27,326 nt of DNA from assembly GCA_044433305.1 (NCBI GenBank), contig JAWXTS010000017.1:1-27326 (forward strand). The letters are read 5' to 3'. A program made the position numbers and the translations under genes. Under the pieces are notes generated by a model that searched no databases, was not told the origin of the DNA, and saw only the letters and a list, made by a program, of their open reading frames with translations. The stretch is from JAWXTS01 sp044433305 (GTDB taxonomy: Bacteria; Bacteroidota; Bacteroidia; Bacteroidales; Rikenellaceae). Below, one piece after another: positions 8,740 through 16,681 of this stretch (its first letter is position 1; every line of letters begins with the position of its first letter).

Positions 8740-9552
8740 ATGATACCTAAGATTATTCATTATTGTTGGTTTAGTGGCGACAAGAAACCAGAAAAGATAG
8801 CACAATGTATTGAGTCGTGGACACAAGTAATGCCCGACTACCAGATTAAATGTTGGGATGCCAATAGCTTTGACTTTGACTCTGTTCCATTTGTCAAGGA
8901 CGCTTATGCAAGAAAGAGATGGGCCTATGTAGCAGACTATGTTAGGCTCTATGCAATATATACCGAAGGGGGAATCTATCTAGACTCAGATGTCATGGTA
9001 TTCAAGCCTTTTGACGATTTACTTAATGATAAGATGTTTATTGGATTGGAGTCTTGCAGTTATTTATACCCTCAAGCAGCCATTTTTGGAGCAGAAAAAG
9101 GAAATCCTATACTAGGAGATATGTTGCACTGCTATTATGATAAGCTGACCGAACCTTTGACAGATGACACTTTGCTTCGTATTTGCAAATTTGATAGTGC
9201 CGGTCGTGAGATATTCAATGACGCAGGAGAGCTTCAGGTAGCTATTGCACCAGTCGTTTTCAATTATTATTTCAAAAAATATGGATTCAAACAAGAGGAT
9301 ACAAAGCAAGAATTAGAACATGTGACAGTATACCCACTCCCTGTATTTATTGATGACGCCTCTAGAGTGGATGAAACAACCTATGCAATACATTTGGTCT
9401 GTGGCTCATGGCTAAATCCACTATACCTAGACAAAAAAAATATTAAAGGTAAGTTATACAGATTCTGCAAAAGATACAGACTATTTAAAACCTACGCATT
9501 TATAATATCTGTCAAAAAACGACTCTACAAATTCATTGGCAAGAAAATTTAG
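8740..9552 (+). CDS. GT32-like capsular polysaccharide glycosyltransferase (DXD family)
   Basis: Predicted cytoplasmic or membrane-associated sugar transferase, 270 residues. It shows the family's opening MIPKIIHYCWFSGDKKPE, the acceptor/donor loop RKRWAYVADYVRLYAIYTEG, and the metal-binding DSD at residues 82-84 in GIYLDSDVMVFKPFD. GT32 members in bacterial loci usually add hexoses such as mannose or galactose; this donor cannot be told from the sequence. The basic C-terminus (SVKKRLYKFIGKKI) may bind the membrane face. Start ATG 8740 lies 2 bases after the GT8 stop, and the next gene starts 5 bases after its own stop. Confidence 0.92.
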   Translation: MIPKIIHYCWFSGDKKPEKIAQCIESWTQVMPDYQIKCWDANSFDFDSVPFVKDAYARKRWAYVADYVRLYAIYTEGGIYLDSDVMVFKPFDDLLNDKMFIGLESCSYLYPQAAIFGAEKGNPILGDMLHCYYDKLTEPLTDDTLLRICKFDSAGREIFNDAGELQVAIAPVVFNYYFKKYGFKQEDTKQELEHVTVYPLPVFIDDASRVDETTYAIHLVCGSWLNPLYLDKKNIKGKLYRFCKRYRLFKTYAFIISVKKRLYKFIGKKI

Positions 9553-9557
9553 GTACG

Positions 9558-10562
9558 ATGAACAGCCTAGGCCATATAGATATCTCAGTTGTTATACCTA
9601 TCTACAATGCAGAAGCGTATTTAGAGCGATGCTTGCTGAGCGTTCTCTCTCAGTCTTTTGCCAGCTATGAGGTCATCTTGGTGGATGATGGAAGCACAGA
9701 TAGCTCTCTGAATATATGCAACGCCTTTGCCTCACAAGATAGCCGCATAAGGGTTCTGCACCAAAACAACGCAGGAGTCTCTTCGGCACGAAACCTAGGA
9801 ATCGAGAATGCCAAAGCACCTTGGGTGGCCTTTGTTGATAGCGATGACAGCGTAACAAAAGATTATCTTAGCAGCCTATATAGTGGGGTTCGAGAGCGAG
9901 CCGACTCTTTGATTTTCCAAGGGCTGAGATATGTTAATGCCGCAGGCAATGAAATAGGCAAGGTTATTTTTGAGCAGAAGACATATAGCAAAGATGAGTT
10001 TTCAATCTTATCGAATAATCTAGAGATATACAAATTCGGCTTCCCCTTTGCCAAACTATATAATCGAGAGCTGCTAAACAAGCATAACATTAGATTCAAT
10101 ACCGCGGTGTCTTTCTCTGAGGACATGTTGTTTATGTACCAATATCTTAGCCACTGTAATTGTGTGTCTATGGTTGAGGGTGGCGAGTACCTTTACCTTG
10201 TTGGGGATGCAGGCTCGCTATCTACTCGATTAAATAACTTTGAGAGCGAGTATGAGACATATAAGCAGATGAAAGAAATACTCTCGCTAAATGGTAAATC
10301 GTGGGGAATCACACCTGAGTCCGAGCTATATAAATCTGTGGTGCGCTTGCTATATCGCGCCATCCTATCGTGCTACTATCGCAAGACATATAAGCTGCGA
10401 GAAAAGCGTATAGAAATATTAAAGATGGTAGCAGACCAGCATCATGATGATATATGCCTCTACCGTTCATCCTTGATTTATAATAAGATAATACGATTTT
10501 GTCTACGACTCCGAGCATACAGATTGCTCGATGTTGTATTGTCTCAACTGATACAAAAATAA
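9558..10562 (+). CDS. GT2 family glycosyltransferase
   Basis: Inverting GT-A transferase, 334 residues. The N-terminal domain has ISVVIPIYNAEAYLERCL, the nucleotide-binding ILVDDGSTDSS, the NNAGVSSARNLGIENA loop and the metal-binding DSDD at residues 94-97. The downstream SFSEDMLFMYQYL supplies the ED motif commonly holding the catalytic base. The C-terminal 100 residues are helical and basic without predicted membrane spans. Composition is richer in GC than the two upstream genes. The first codons (MNSLGH) are a little longer than usual; no closer in-frame ATG precedes the DISVV strand, so 9558 is kept. Substrate unknown. Confidence 0.92.
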   Translation: MNSLGHIDISVVIPIYNAEAYLERCLLSVLSQSFASYEVILVDDGSTDSSLNICNAFASQDSRIRVLHQNNAGVSSARNLGIENAKAPWVAFVDSDDSVTKDYLSSLYSGVRERADSLIFQGLRYVNAAGNEIGKVIFEQKTYSKDEFSILSNNLEIYKFGFPFAKLYNRELLNKHNIRFNTAVSFSEDMLFMYQYLSHCNCVSMVEGGEYLYLVGDAGSLSTRLNNFESEYETYKQMKEILSLNGKSWGITPESELYKSVVRLLYRAILSCYYRKTYKLREKRIEILKMVADQHHDDICLYRSSLIYNKIIRFCLRLRAYRLLDVVLSQLIQK

Positions 10563-10569
10563 TAAGACC

Positions 10570-10761
10570 ATGCGCATACTCTGGTTCTCACCAACACCGT
10601 CACTATATCACCCCTACACCAACTCACACAATGGTGGAGGTTGGGTTTGCTCGCTCGAGAAAATCGTAAGAGAGGAGAAAGATATAGAGCTAGGTGTTGC
10701 CAACCATTATATAGTAATAAAGTGGTATATGTTATATCGCTATGTAAAAGAGAGTTTGTAA
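10570..10761 (+). pseudogene. 5' stub of a GT4-type glycosyltransferase fused to acyltransferase leader sequence
   Basis: From ATG 10570 the frame starts like a GT-B (GT4) glycosyltransferase: MRILWFSPTPSLYHPY, followed by the Gly-rich donor loop NGGGWVCSLEKIV. The similarity stops at about residue 44 (ELGVA, near 10701). The remaining residues (NHYIVIKW, then MLYRYVKESL) look like the upstream and N-terminal sequence of the acetyltransferase that follows, and the frame ends at the TAA 10759-10761. About 300 residues of the GT4 are missing, so this is a truncated remnant created by a deletion or recombination whose right end lies at the next gene. Not expected to be active. Confidence 0.78.
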
Positions 10762-11282
10762 CTCAAGCAAGACGGAGAGATTTCAAATCTTTTGGGAAAG
10801 ATAGTACAATCGGTCGTTGTCTTTTGCTATCGCAACCGCAATACATCTCAATAGGTTCTTTCACATCTATTGGAGATAATTGTGAGTTGAGAGGTTATCA
10901 AATGCAGGGTGAGGGTTGTGGTGAGCCAAAGTTGACTATTGGTAACCATGCCCGTATTGGGGATAGATCACATATTACGTGTGCAAATTGTATCCTTATA
11001 AATGATGGTGTTCGTATAGGGCGCAGTGTACTAATCACAGATAATGCTCATGGTGATTCAACAAAAGAGAACTTAGAGCAACCTATTGTTAGTCGAAGGG
11101 CTGTATCAAGCGGACCAGTTATTATCGAAGAGAATGTCTGGATAGGCGAAAAGGCAAGTATAATGCCCAACGTAACTATTGGCCGAGGTTCAATCGTGGC
11201 AGCCAATGCGGTAGTAACCAAGGATGTTCCGCCATATTGTGTTGTGGCAGGAGTACCTGCCAAGGTTGTAAAACAGTTATAA
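10722..11282 (+). CDS. Left-handed beta-helix O-acetyltransferase (hexapeptide, WbbJ/Maa-like), start uncertain
   Basis: Cytoplasmic acetyl-CoA-dependent transferase that acetylates a glycan or nucleotide sugar. The body from about 10782 is intact: FKSFGKDSTIG, PQYISIGSFTSIG, then hexapeptide turns, the catalytic-His loop ITDNAHGDS, the typical SSGPVIIEENVWIGEKASI, and the end AANAVVTKDVPPYCVVAGVP. The N-terminus is doubtful. No ATG is in frame near the domain start; GTG 10722 is the best in-frame choice. However, ATG 10729 in another frame gives MLYRYVKESL, which looks like a native leader and stops at 10761. One missing base near 10759 would join the two. The gene is therefore either translated from GTG 10722 or mildly frameshifted. 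It overlaps the GT4 stub. Confidence 0.85.
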   Translation: MVYVISLCKREFVTQARRRDFKSFGKDSTIGRCLLLSQPQYISIGSFTSIGDNCELRGYQMQGEGCGEPKLTIGNHARIGDRSHITCANCILINDGVRIGRSVLITDNAHGDSTKENLEQPIVSRRAVSSGPVIIEENVWIGEKASIMPNVTIGRGSIVAANAVVTKDVPPYCVVAGVPAKVVKQL

Positions 11283-11288
11283 ACTAGA

Positions 11289-12398
11289 ATGAGAATAATC
11301 CCTGTATATCTTCCTCAGTTCCACACTATTCCCGAGAATGATGAGTGGTGGGGCGAGGGCTTCACAGAATGGACAAACGTGAAAAGTGCCACTGCTCTGT
11401 TCGATGGGCATAACCAACCGCGTGTGCCCCTCAACGACAACTACTATGATTTGAGCGATGTTGAGACTCTAAAGTGGCAGTGCAAGTTGGCTCGTGAGTA
11501 TGGGATATATGGATTTTGCATGTACCACTACTGGGTCAACGGCAAGCTTCTACTCCAAAAGCCCATGGAGATGTTACTCGCCCACCCCGAGATAGATATA
11601 AACTACTGTGTCTCGTGGGCCAACCACGATTGGACCGATGGATGGAAGGCCTCTGATAGAGCACCCAAGATACTGCTTGCTCACGACTTTGACAATGAAC
11701 AAGATTGGGTAAATCACTTCAACTACCTGCTACCGTTCTTCAAGGACCCACGCTACATGAGCCAAGACAACAAGCCATACATGATTATATACATACCTAA
11801 TATAATCAGCAAGCTCAACAAGATGCTGGCCCTATGGGAGAAGATGGCTCGTGAGGCTGGCTTCGATGGACTGACGTTCATATATCAGAGTGCCATGTCT
11901 AGTTTCGACACCACTTGGGATAGATCTAAGTTCACTTATGGCATAGAGACCAACCCCGGCTATGTGAACAACTTCTTTAGTAAAGGCAGTGGACTGAAGT
12001 ATCGCCTTATGAAGTACTCTCATGCAGCAAAGAAACTACTTGGCATAAAGCGTTCGCTGATACCCTCAACAGCGGCACAAGTTGGCAAAATTGATTACGA
12101 CTCGGTGTGGGAGAACATACTCAAGCTGCGCCCACGATATGACAATATGATTCCCTCGGCATTTACCGACTGGGACAACACCCCACGACACAAGCAGCGA
12201 GGCTATGTCTATCTGGGTTCGACACCAGAGAAATTCGAGGGCTACCTGAGAAGGCTCATAAAGAACGCAAAGCAATACTACCCCACCGATATGATTTTCA
12301 TATTTGCATGGAACGAGTGGGCCGAAGGTGGCTACCTTGAACCCGACAGCAAACATGGATACGGTTATCTGGAAGCCATAAATAAATGTTTAAAATAG
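11289..12398 (+). CDS. WbsX-family glycosyltransferase (GH99-like fold)
   Basis: 369-residue member of the WbsX family found in O-antigen and capsule loci, annotated as glycosyltransferase and structurally related to GH99 endo-mannosidases. Signatures run from the N-terminus: MRIIPVYLPQFHTIPENDEW, WWGEGFTEWTNV, YGIYGFCMYHYWVNGK, YCVSWANHDWTDGW, and near the C-terminus FIFAWNEWAEGGYLEPD. Acidic residues in the EGFTEW and NEWAEGGYLEPD segments are the likely active-site carboxylates by family analogy. It is soluble, with no signal peptide. GC is high (55% by hand count in 12181-12240), marking a compositional step from the GT8 and GT32 genes. Exact reaction unknown: it may transfer a sugar or trim the glycan. 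Confidence 0.9.
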   Translation: MRIIPVYLPQFHTIPENDEWWGEGFTEWTNVKSATALFDGHNQPRVPLNDNYYDLSDVETLKWQCKLAREYGIYGFCMYHYWVNGKLLLQKPMEMLLAHPEIDINYCVSWANHDWTDGWKASDRAPKILLAHDFDNEQDWVNHFNYLLPFFKDPRYMSQDNKPYMIIYIPNIISKLNKMLALWEKMAREAGFDGLTFIYQSAMSSFDTTWDRSKFTYGIETNPGYVNNFFSKGSGLKYRLMKYSHAAKKLLGIKRSLIPSTAAQVGKIDYDSVWENILKLRPRYDNMIPSAFTDWDNTPRHKQRGYVYLGSTPEKFEGYLRRLIKNAKQYYPTDMIFIFAWNEWAEGGYLEPDSKHGYGYLEAINKCLK

Positions 12399-12403
12399 GC
12401 TCC

Positions 12404-13351
12404 ATGAAAATCTCTGTCATTATCCCTATATATTGTGTTGAAGAGTGGGTCGAGAAGTGTATCAATTCTATTATCGACCAAGGTGGTGGCGACATAGAGT
12501 TGATTGTCGTTGATGATGCCTCGACAGACAATAGCATGCAGATTGTACAGAGGTTACTTTCGGATGTAAAATTCTCTGTTGTATATATTACTCATGAGGT
12601 TAACAGAGGCCTGTCGGCAGCACGAAATAGTGGTATTAGAGCAGCCTCAGGGGATTATATCTATTTTCTAGATAGCGATGACATGCTTGCGCCAAATGCG
12701 CTAAACAGCTTGCTCGAAGCCACAACCAACGAGTGCTGGGATGTTATTGTTGGCAATTATAAAGTCCTCTCAGAAGAAGGCAGTTATGTTTCACAACGCT
12801 ATAATAAACGAGCTGCATACGACAACAACGACCAGATTGTAAGAGCATTTGTTGATGGTTATATACCCGTGATGGCGTGGAATAAGCTAGTAAAGCGAGA
12901 ATATCTAAGCTCCAATAACCTTATGTTTATGGAGGGCGTGCTACACGAGGATGAACTGTGGAGTTTCAAACTTATCACCACATCTGAGAAGCTGTTGATG
13001 CTTGGAGACACCACATATTTATACAATGTTCGCCAAGGGTCAATAATGACCACACCTGAGATTGTAGCGCGGAGATCGAGGTCTATGATTGATATTTTTG
13101 CACAAATGACAAACATATACATTAGCAAGAATCGCTCGTCTATAATTGCAAGTTATTTGGAGCGTTTTGCATTTCAGTGCTACCTACAAGCCAAAGGTTT
13201 TAAGCTCTATAAAGAGATTAGAGATATTCAAAAGCAAATTAAAATAGGTTGTTTCTCAAAAGCATCTCTGCTGAGATTACATCTATATCTACCCAAAGAA
13301 ATAGGATATCTATGTTCGAGGGCGATATGTAAATTATATATGTTGAAATGA
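12404..13351 (+). CDS. GT2 family glycosyltransferase
   Basis: GT-A transferase of 315 residues. Start chosen at ATG 12404 (MKISVIIPIYCVEEWVEKCI) because it places the first beta-strand at the N-terminus and begins 5 bases after the WbsX stop. The ATG at 12386 would overlap that gene and add six unlike residues. Motifs: LIVVDDASTDNS, NRGLSAARNSGIRAASGDY, metal-binding DSDD at residues 90-93, and LHEDELWSFKL as the catalytic ED region. The C-terminal third is helical and basic. The stop overlaps the next ATG (13348-13351). Donor and acceptor sugars unknown. Confidence 0.91.
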   Translation: MKISVIIPIYCVEEWVEKCINSIIDQGGGDIELIVVDDASTDNSMQIVQRLLSDVKFSVVYITHEVNRGLSAARNSGIRAASGDYIYFLDSDDMLAPNALNSLLEATTNECWDVIVGNYKVLSEEGSYVSQRYNKRAAYDNNDQIVRAFVDGYIPVMAWNKLVKREYLSSNNLMFMEGVLHEDELWSFKLITTSEKLLMLGDTTYLYNVRQGSIMTTPEIVARRSRSMIDIFAQMTNIYISKNRSSIIASYLERFAFQCYLQAKGFKLYKEIRDIQKQIKIGCFSKASLLRLHLYLPKEIGYLCSRAICKLYMLK

Positions 13352-14529
13352 CAGAGCGTAAGAAAATACTCTTTTGTATTCAACATTTTCAGCATGGTGG
13401 CATACAAAAGAGCCTAGAGCAGCTATTGTCTCTATTGGACTCTAGCAAATACGAGATTGAGATTTTTTGCGCGCTCCACAGGGGTGTTTACAAAGCAGCG
13501 TTCAGAGACTATAAGGTGCTAAAACAAAACTCCCTATTGTGGTACTTGTGTGTCAACTATCGAGATATTAATGGCATAACAAAGTATGTGGTTCTAGCTC
13601 TCAAAACAGCAGCCAAGGCACTGAGGTTCACAGGAATCAATATTTTTGATATGGTACTGCGCCGAGTAGCTAATGATATAAGCCATAGAGATTATGATGT
13701 TGTTGTGGCCTTTGCCGAGGGGTATGTAACTAGCATGGTTTCTTATGTTGAATGTAGGAAGAAAGCGGCTTGGATACATTTAGATTATAAGCGACTTCTG
13801 CACTATGAGCCAAACGCCAAACAAGAAAATAAAGATATATACTCGAAATTTGAGTTCATAGTTTCACCGAGTCAGTTTTCAAGACAGTCGTTCGAGGATG
13901 TATACCCAGAACTCAGGGATAAGATTCAGAATATTACGAATGTTATAGACTCTGAAAAAATCAAAGCCTTATCACAAGAGGCTTCGGCTTTAGATGAGTT
14001 ATACGATACTTCACAATTTACGATAGTATCTGTTGGACGTATCTGCTATGAGAAACGTTTCTTTGAGATACCTCTAATTGCAGCTAAGATAAAGCAAAGT
14101 AACTCTGCGCCATTTAAATGGTATATCATCGGAGATGGCTCTGAGATGGAAGTCTCTTACGTTAGGCAAGAAATAGAGAAGAATCATGTTGCAGATTGTG
14201 TAATTTTGTTGGGGAGCAAAAATAACCCCTACACATATATTTCGAGGTGTAACCTAGTTGTGGTAACATCCATATCAGAAACTTTCTCCTATGTTATAGC
14301 GGAGGCCAAAGTGCTTGGTGTTCCCATTGTGAGCACCGACTTCGGCTCTTCCAAAGAAGTTATTGACGAGAATTCGGGCATAATATCACCTCTTGAAACT
14401 CTGGACTGTCAGGTATCTAAGATGATAAATGATGTTGATTATTACACACATCTAAGGGCACGACTCTCTGATTATAATCACGATAATAATAAGGCACTGG
14501 CCTGTATAGACAATCTTTTTAGATGTTAA
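13348..14529 (+). CDS. GT4 family glycosyltransferase
   Basis: Retaining GT-B transferase, 393 residues. The N-terminal acceptor domain opens with KKILFCIQHFQHGGIQKSLE, the usual Gly-rich loop. The C-terminal donor domain contains FTIVSVGRICYEKRFFEIP, WYIIGDGSEM, VILLGSKNNPYTYI and the nucleotide-sugar binding EX7E-type region SETFSYVIAEAKVLGVPIVS. Length and motif order are normal. The start overlaps the previous stop by 4 bases, and its own stop overlaps the polymerase start by 7 bases, so translation is tightly coupled. Adjacency to the Wzy-like gene suggests it may build the repeat unit. Confidence 0.92.
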   Translation: MTERKKILFCIQHFQHGGIQKSLEQLLSLLDSSKYEIEIFCALHRGVYKAAFRDYKVLKQNSLLWYLCVNYRDINGITKYVVLALKTAAKALRFTGINIFDMVLRRVANDISHRDYDVVVAFAEGYVTSMVSYVECRKKAAWIHLDYKRLLHYEPNAKQENKDIYSKFEFIVSPSQFSRQSFEDVYPELRDKIQNITNVIDSEKIKALSQEASALDELYDTSQFTIVSVGRICYEKRFFEIPLIAAKIKQSNSAPFKWYIIGDGSEMEVSYVRQEIEKNHVADCVILLGSKNNPYTYISRCNLVVVTSISETFSYVIAEAKVLGVPIVSTDFGSSKEVIDENSGIISPLETLDCQVSKMINDVDYYTHLRARLSDYNHDNNKALACIDNLFRC

Positions 14530-15695
14530 ATAGAAACTTTTTTAGTAATAAGAACATAGCCACCCTCTACCTCTTTGCAATGACTATTCAGTTACTTGCA
14601 ATCGAGGGCTGGGCCATAAGCTTCGTTAAAGTTGCACTTATGGCCATTGCTCTGTTTATTTGGCTTTTGCGTGCTCCTGTTTTCACCAAGGCAACACTAT
14701 GGAGTGTGGCATATTTGCTGACTACCTCGTTCTCTTTATACATGCAGTGGAATAACGTAAGTAGCTCAACGTTAATTTACTCACTGTTGTTTTTGACTAT
14801 GTTCAATATGTACTATGCCCTCATATATGTGAAGGAGGCTTTTACGCTTGACTACTACATCAAGATTATAAGAGTCCTGATATTTGCCTTTGCCATAGTT
14901 CTCTTCTTGCAGCAGGTTCTAATAACCATAGGCATCAGGTACTTCCCTCTGCTAAACCTCATGAACCTACCATACTACACCACCTTTAGGCTCAACACAC
15001 TTGCCATCGAACCCTCGCATGCAGCACGACTTATGACCGTTGCAGGATATGTTCTATTAAAGCTGCTGGAAATCAAAAACAATGGCAAGCAGGCTCTAGG
15101 TGTTCTATTCTACGACAATCGAAAAACCTTTATAGCATTGTTGTATGTTTTGGTCTGTATAGGTAGTGGAACGGCCTTTGTGGGGCTAACCATTCTCGCG
15201 CTCTACTTTGTAAATAGAAGGTATATTCTTCCTATGATTCCGCTTGCAATAGCAATCTATTTCATCGCCTTAAAAGTTGACTACGAACCACTAAATAGAT
15301 TTATGGCCGTAGCAGAAACATCAATGCAAATGGATGAAGATGCTATGAGAACTGTTGATAATAGTGCTGCAGCCAGAACGAACATTATATTTAACACGGT
15401 AAAATATTTCGACGTCTCAGACCCGAATCTGCTCTTTGGGCACGGTATGGGTGCTACACTCAGCAACCCCCAAGCCATTGTTAGTGCCATATATGATTAT
15501 GGACTAGTATCTTATTTGTGTAAGCTAGGATTGTTCTTCAGCTGCTGTTTTTCGGGACTATTATCCCTGCCTGTTCTGATGTTCATATTTCTTTTTAGTT
15601 TTAACATAGGAAATATCGCTTATGGCTGGGCGGTACTTATGATGCTCACCACGCTAAAGTATTTTCAGGAACAACAAAAGCATAAAGAGTCATGA
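14523..15695 (+). CDS. wzy: Wzy-like O-antigen/EPS polymerase
   Basis: 390-residue polytopic membrane protein with about ten hydrophobic segments spread over its whole length, and a larger polar loop (residues about 255-310) before the last helices. The segment AIEPSHAARLM (E163, P164, S165) matches the EPS motif common in Wzy/EpsG-type polymerases, and the later FGHGMGATLSNPQAIVSAIY loop also fits. It would join undecaprenyl-linked repeat units on the periplasmic face. Wzy proteins are poorly conserved, so the call rests on topology, the EPS-type motif and the surrounding glycosyltransferases. A ligase of the WaaL type is the main alternative. Oddly, no Wzx flippase is visible while an ABC exporter is (4269-6404). 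Confidence 0.75.
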   Translation: MLNRNFFSNKNIATLYLFAMTIQLLAIEGWAISFVKVALMAIALFIWLLRAPVFTKATLWSVAYLLTTSFSLYMQWNNVSSSTLIYSLLFLTMFNMYYALIYVKEAFTLDYYIKIIRVLIFAFAIVLFLQQVLITIGIRYFPLLNLMNLPYYTTFRLNTLAIEPSHAARLMTVAGYVLLKLLEIKNNGKQALGVLFYDNRKTFIALLYVLVCIGSGTAFVGLTILALYFVNRRYILPMIPLAIAIYFIALKVDYEPLNRFMAVAETSMQMDEDAMRTVDNSAAARTNIIFNTVKYFDVSDPNLLFGHGMGATLSNPQAIVSAIYDYGLVSYLCKLGLFFSCCFSGLLSLPVLMFIFLFSFNIGNIAYGWAVLMMLTTLKYFQEQQKHKES

Positions 15696-16681
15696 CGAGT
15701 TTGTCCATAGTCATTCCTGTTTATAATGGCCAAGGGAGCATATCTAGATGCTTGGATTCTATATGGAGTCAGGAACTGAGGGATTATGAAGTCTTATGTG
15801 TCGATGACTGCTCAACGGACGCTACATTTGAGCTTCTGTCTCAACTAGCCACGAGTAACCCCAACCTGCGAGTACTGCACAACAGCGAGAACTTGCGTGC
15901 AGGAGGTGCTCGCAACCTTGGAGTAAGGGAGGCACGAGGCGAGTATATTGTTTTTATTGATGCCGACGACTACTTCCATGCTCATGCCTTGCAACAAGCA
16001 ATAGATTACGTAAAGGGTAATAGCCTTGATATTCTAATGTGCGACAATGTTCGACACTCGTTGGATAGGGAGTCAAGCGTACTAACACATAATTTTGAGA
16101 ACCAAGCAGTGATGTCGGGACTTGACTTTATCGCCACGAATGGCCTACCGTGGGCACCGTGGAAATATATATTCAAACGCTCGCTTATGGTCGATAACTC
16201 GGTTTGGTTCATAGAGCGTGTTAGCTGCGAGGATGTAGACTGGAGCCATAAGCTTCCGTTCTTTGCACATAGAATGGCTTATAGCCCCATTCTTCTCACT
16301 CACTTTATAATTAACGAAAATAGCCAGACCGCAACGGAGTTTCGCAATAAAGATATAATATGGCACAGGCTGTACTGCGCTCGTAGAATATATGAGCTTT
16401 GCTCGACACTCTATCAAGGCTCGCCCGAGCTTTGGGGCAAGCTTAAAGCTGTTTCTAGCATGCAGTTCCATCAAGGGGTTTTATACCTAAACTCCTTTGC
16501 GATGAAGCTCAGCCTCAAACGAAATATGCTTTTAGAGTATATCCCCAAGGAGCAAGCACTGCATCCTTTGGTTAAATTTGCAGCACGCCACCCAATGTTA
16601 TACGCTATCGGCTCAAATATTCTCTCTCCACTGTTTCGCATGGTAGTAGTGGCAAAGAGAAAGATATACAAAAGAAGGTGA
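15692..16681 (+). CDS. GT2 family glycosyltransferase
   Basis: GT-A transferase of 329 residues. Motifs: LSIVIPVYNGQGSISRCLDS, VLCVDDCSTDATFEL, the NLRAGGARNLGVREARGEY loop, metal-binding DADD at residues 90-93, and VSCEDVDWSHKLPFF as the catalytic region. The start ATG overlaps the stop of the polymerase gene by 4 bases (15692-15695), and its stop shares a base with the next ATG (TGATG). The variant DADD in place of DSDD is shared with the next gene, suggesting the two are a related pair. The basic C-terminus (VVVAKRKIYKRR) probably contacts the membrane. Sugar unknown. Confidence 0.92.
   Translation: MTSLSIVIPVYNGQGSISRCLDSIWSQELRDYEVLCVDDCSTDATFELLSQLATSNPNLRVLHNSENLRAGGARNLGVREARGEYIVFIDADDYFHAHALQQAIDYVKGNSLDILMCDNVRHSLDRESSVLTHNFENQAVMSGLDFIATNGLPWAPWKYIFKRSLMVDNSVWFIERVSCEDVDWSHKLPFFAHRMAYSPILLTHFIINENSQTATEFRNKDIIWHRLYCARRIYELCSTLYQGSPELWGKLKAVSSMQFHQGVLYLNSFAMKLSLKRNMLLEYIPKEQALHPLVKFAARHPMLYAIGSNILSPLFRMVVVAKRKIYKRR

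Noticed and set aside
12066..12356. Minus-strand open frame of 96 codons inside the WbsX gene
   Set aside because: Antisense to conserved WbsX motifs, with no start signal or recognisable domain.
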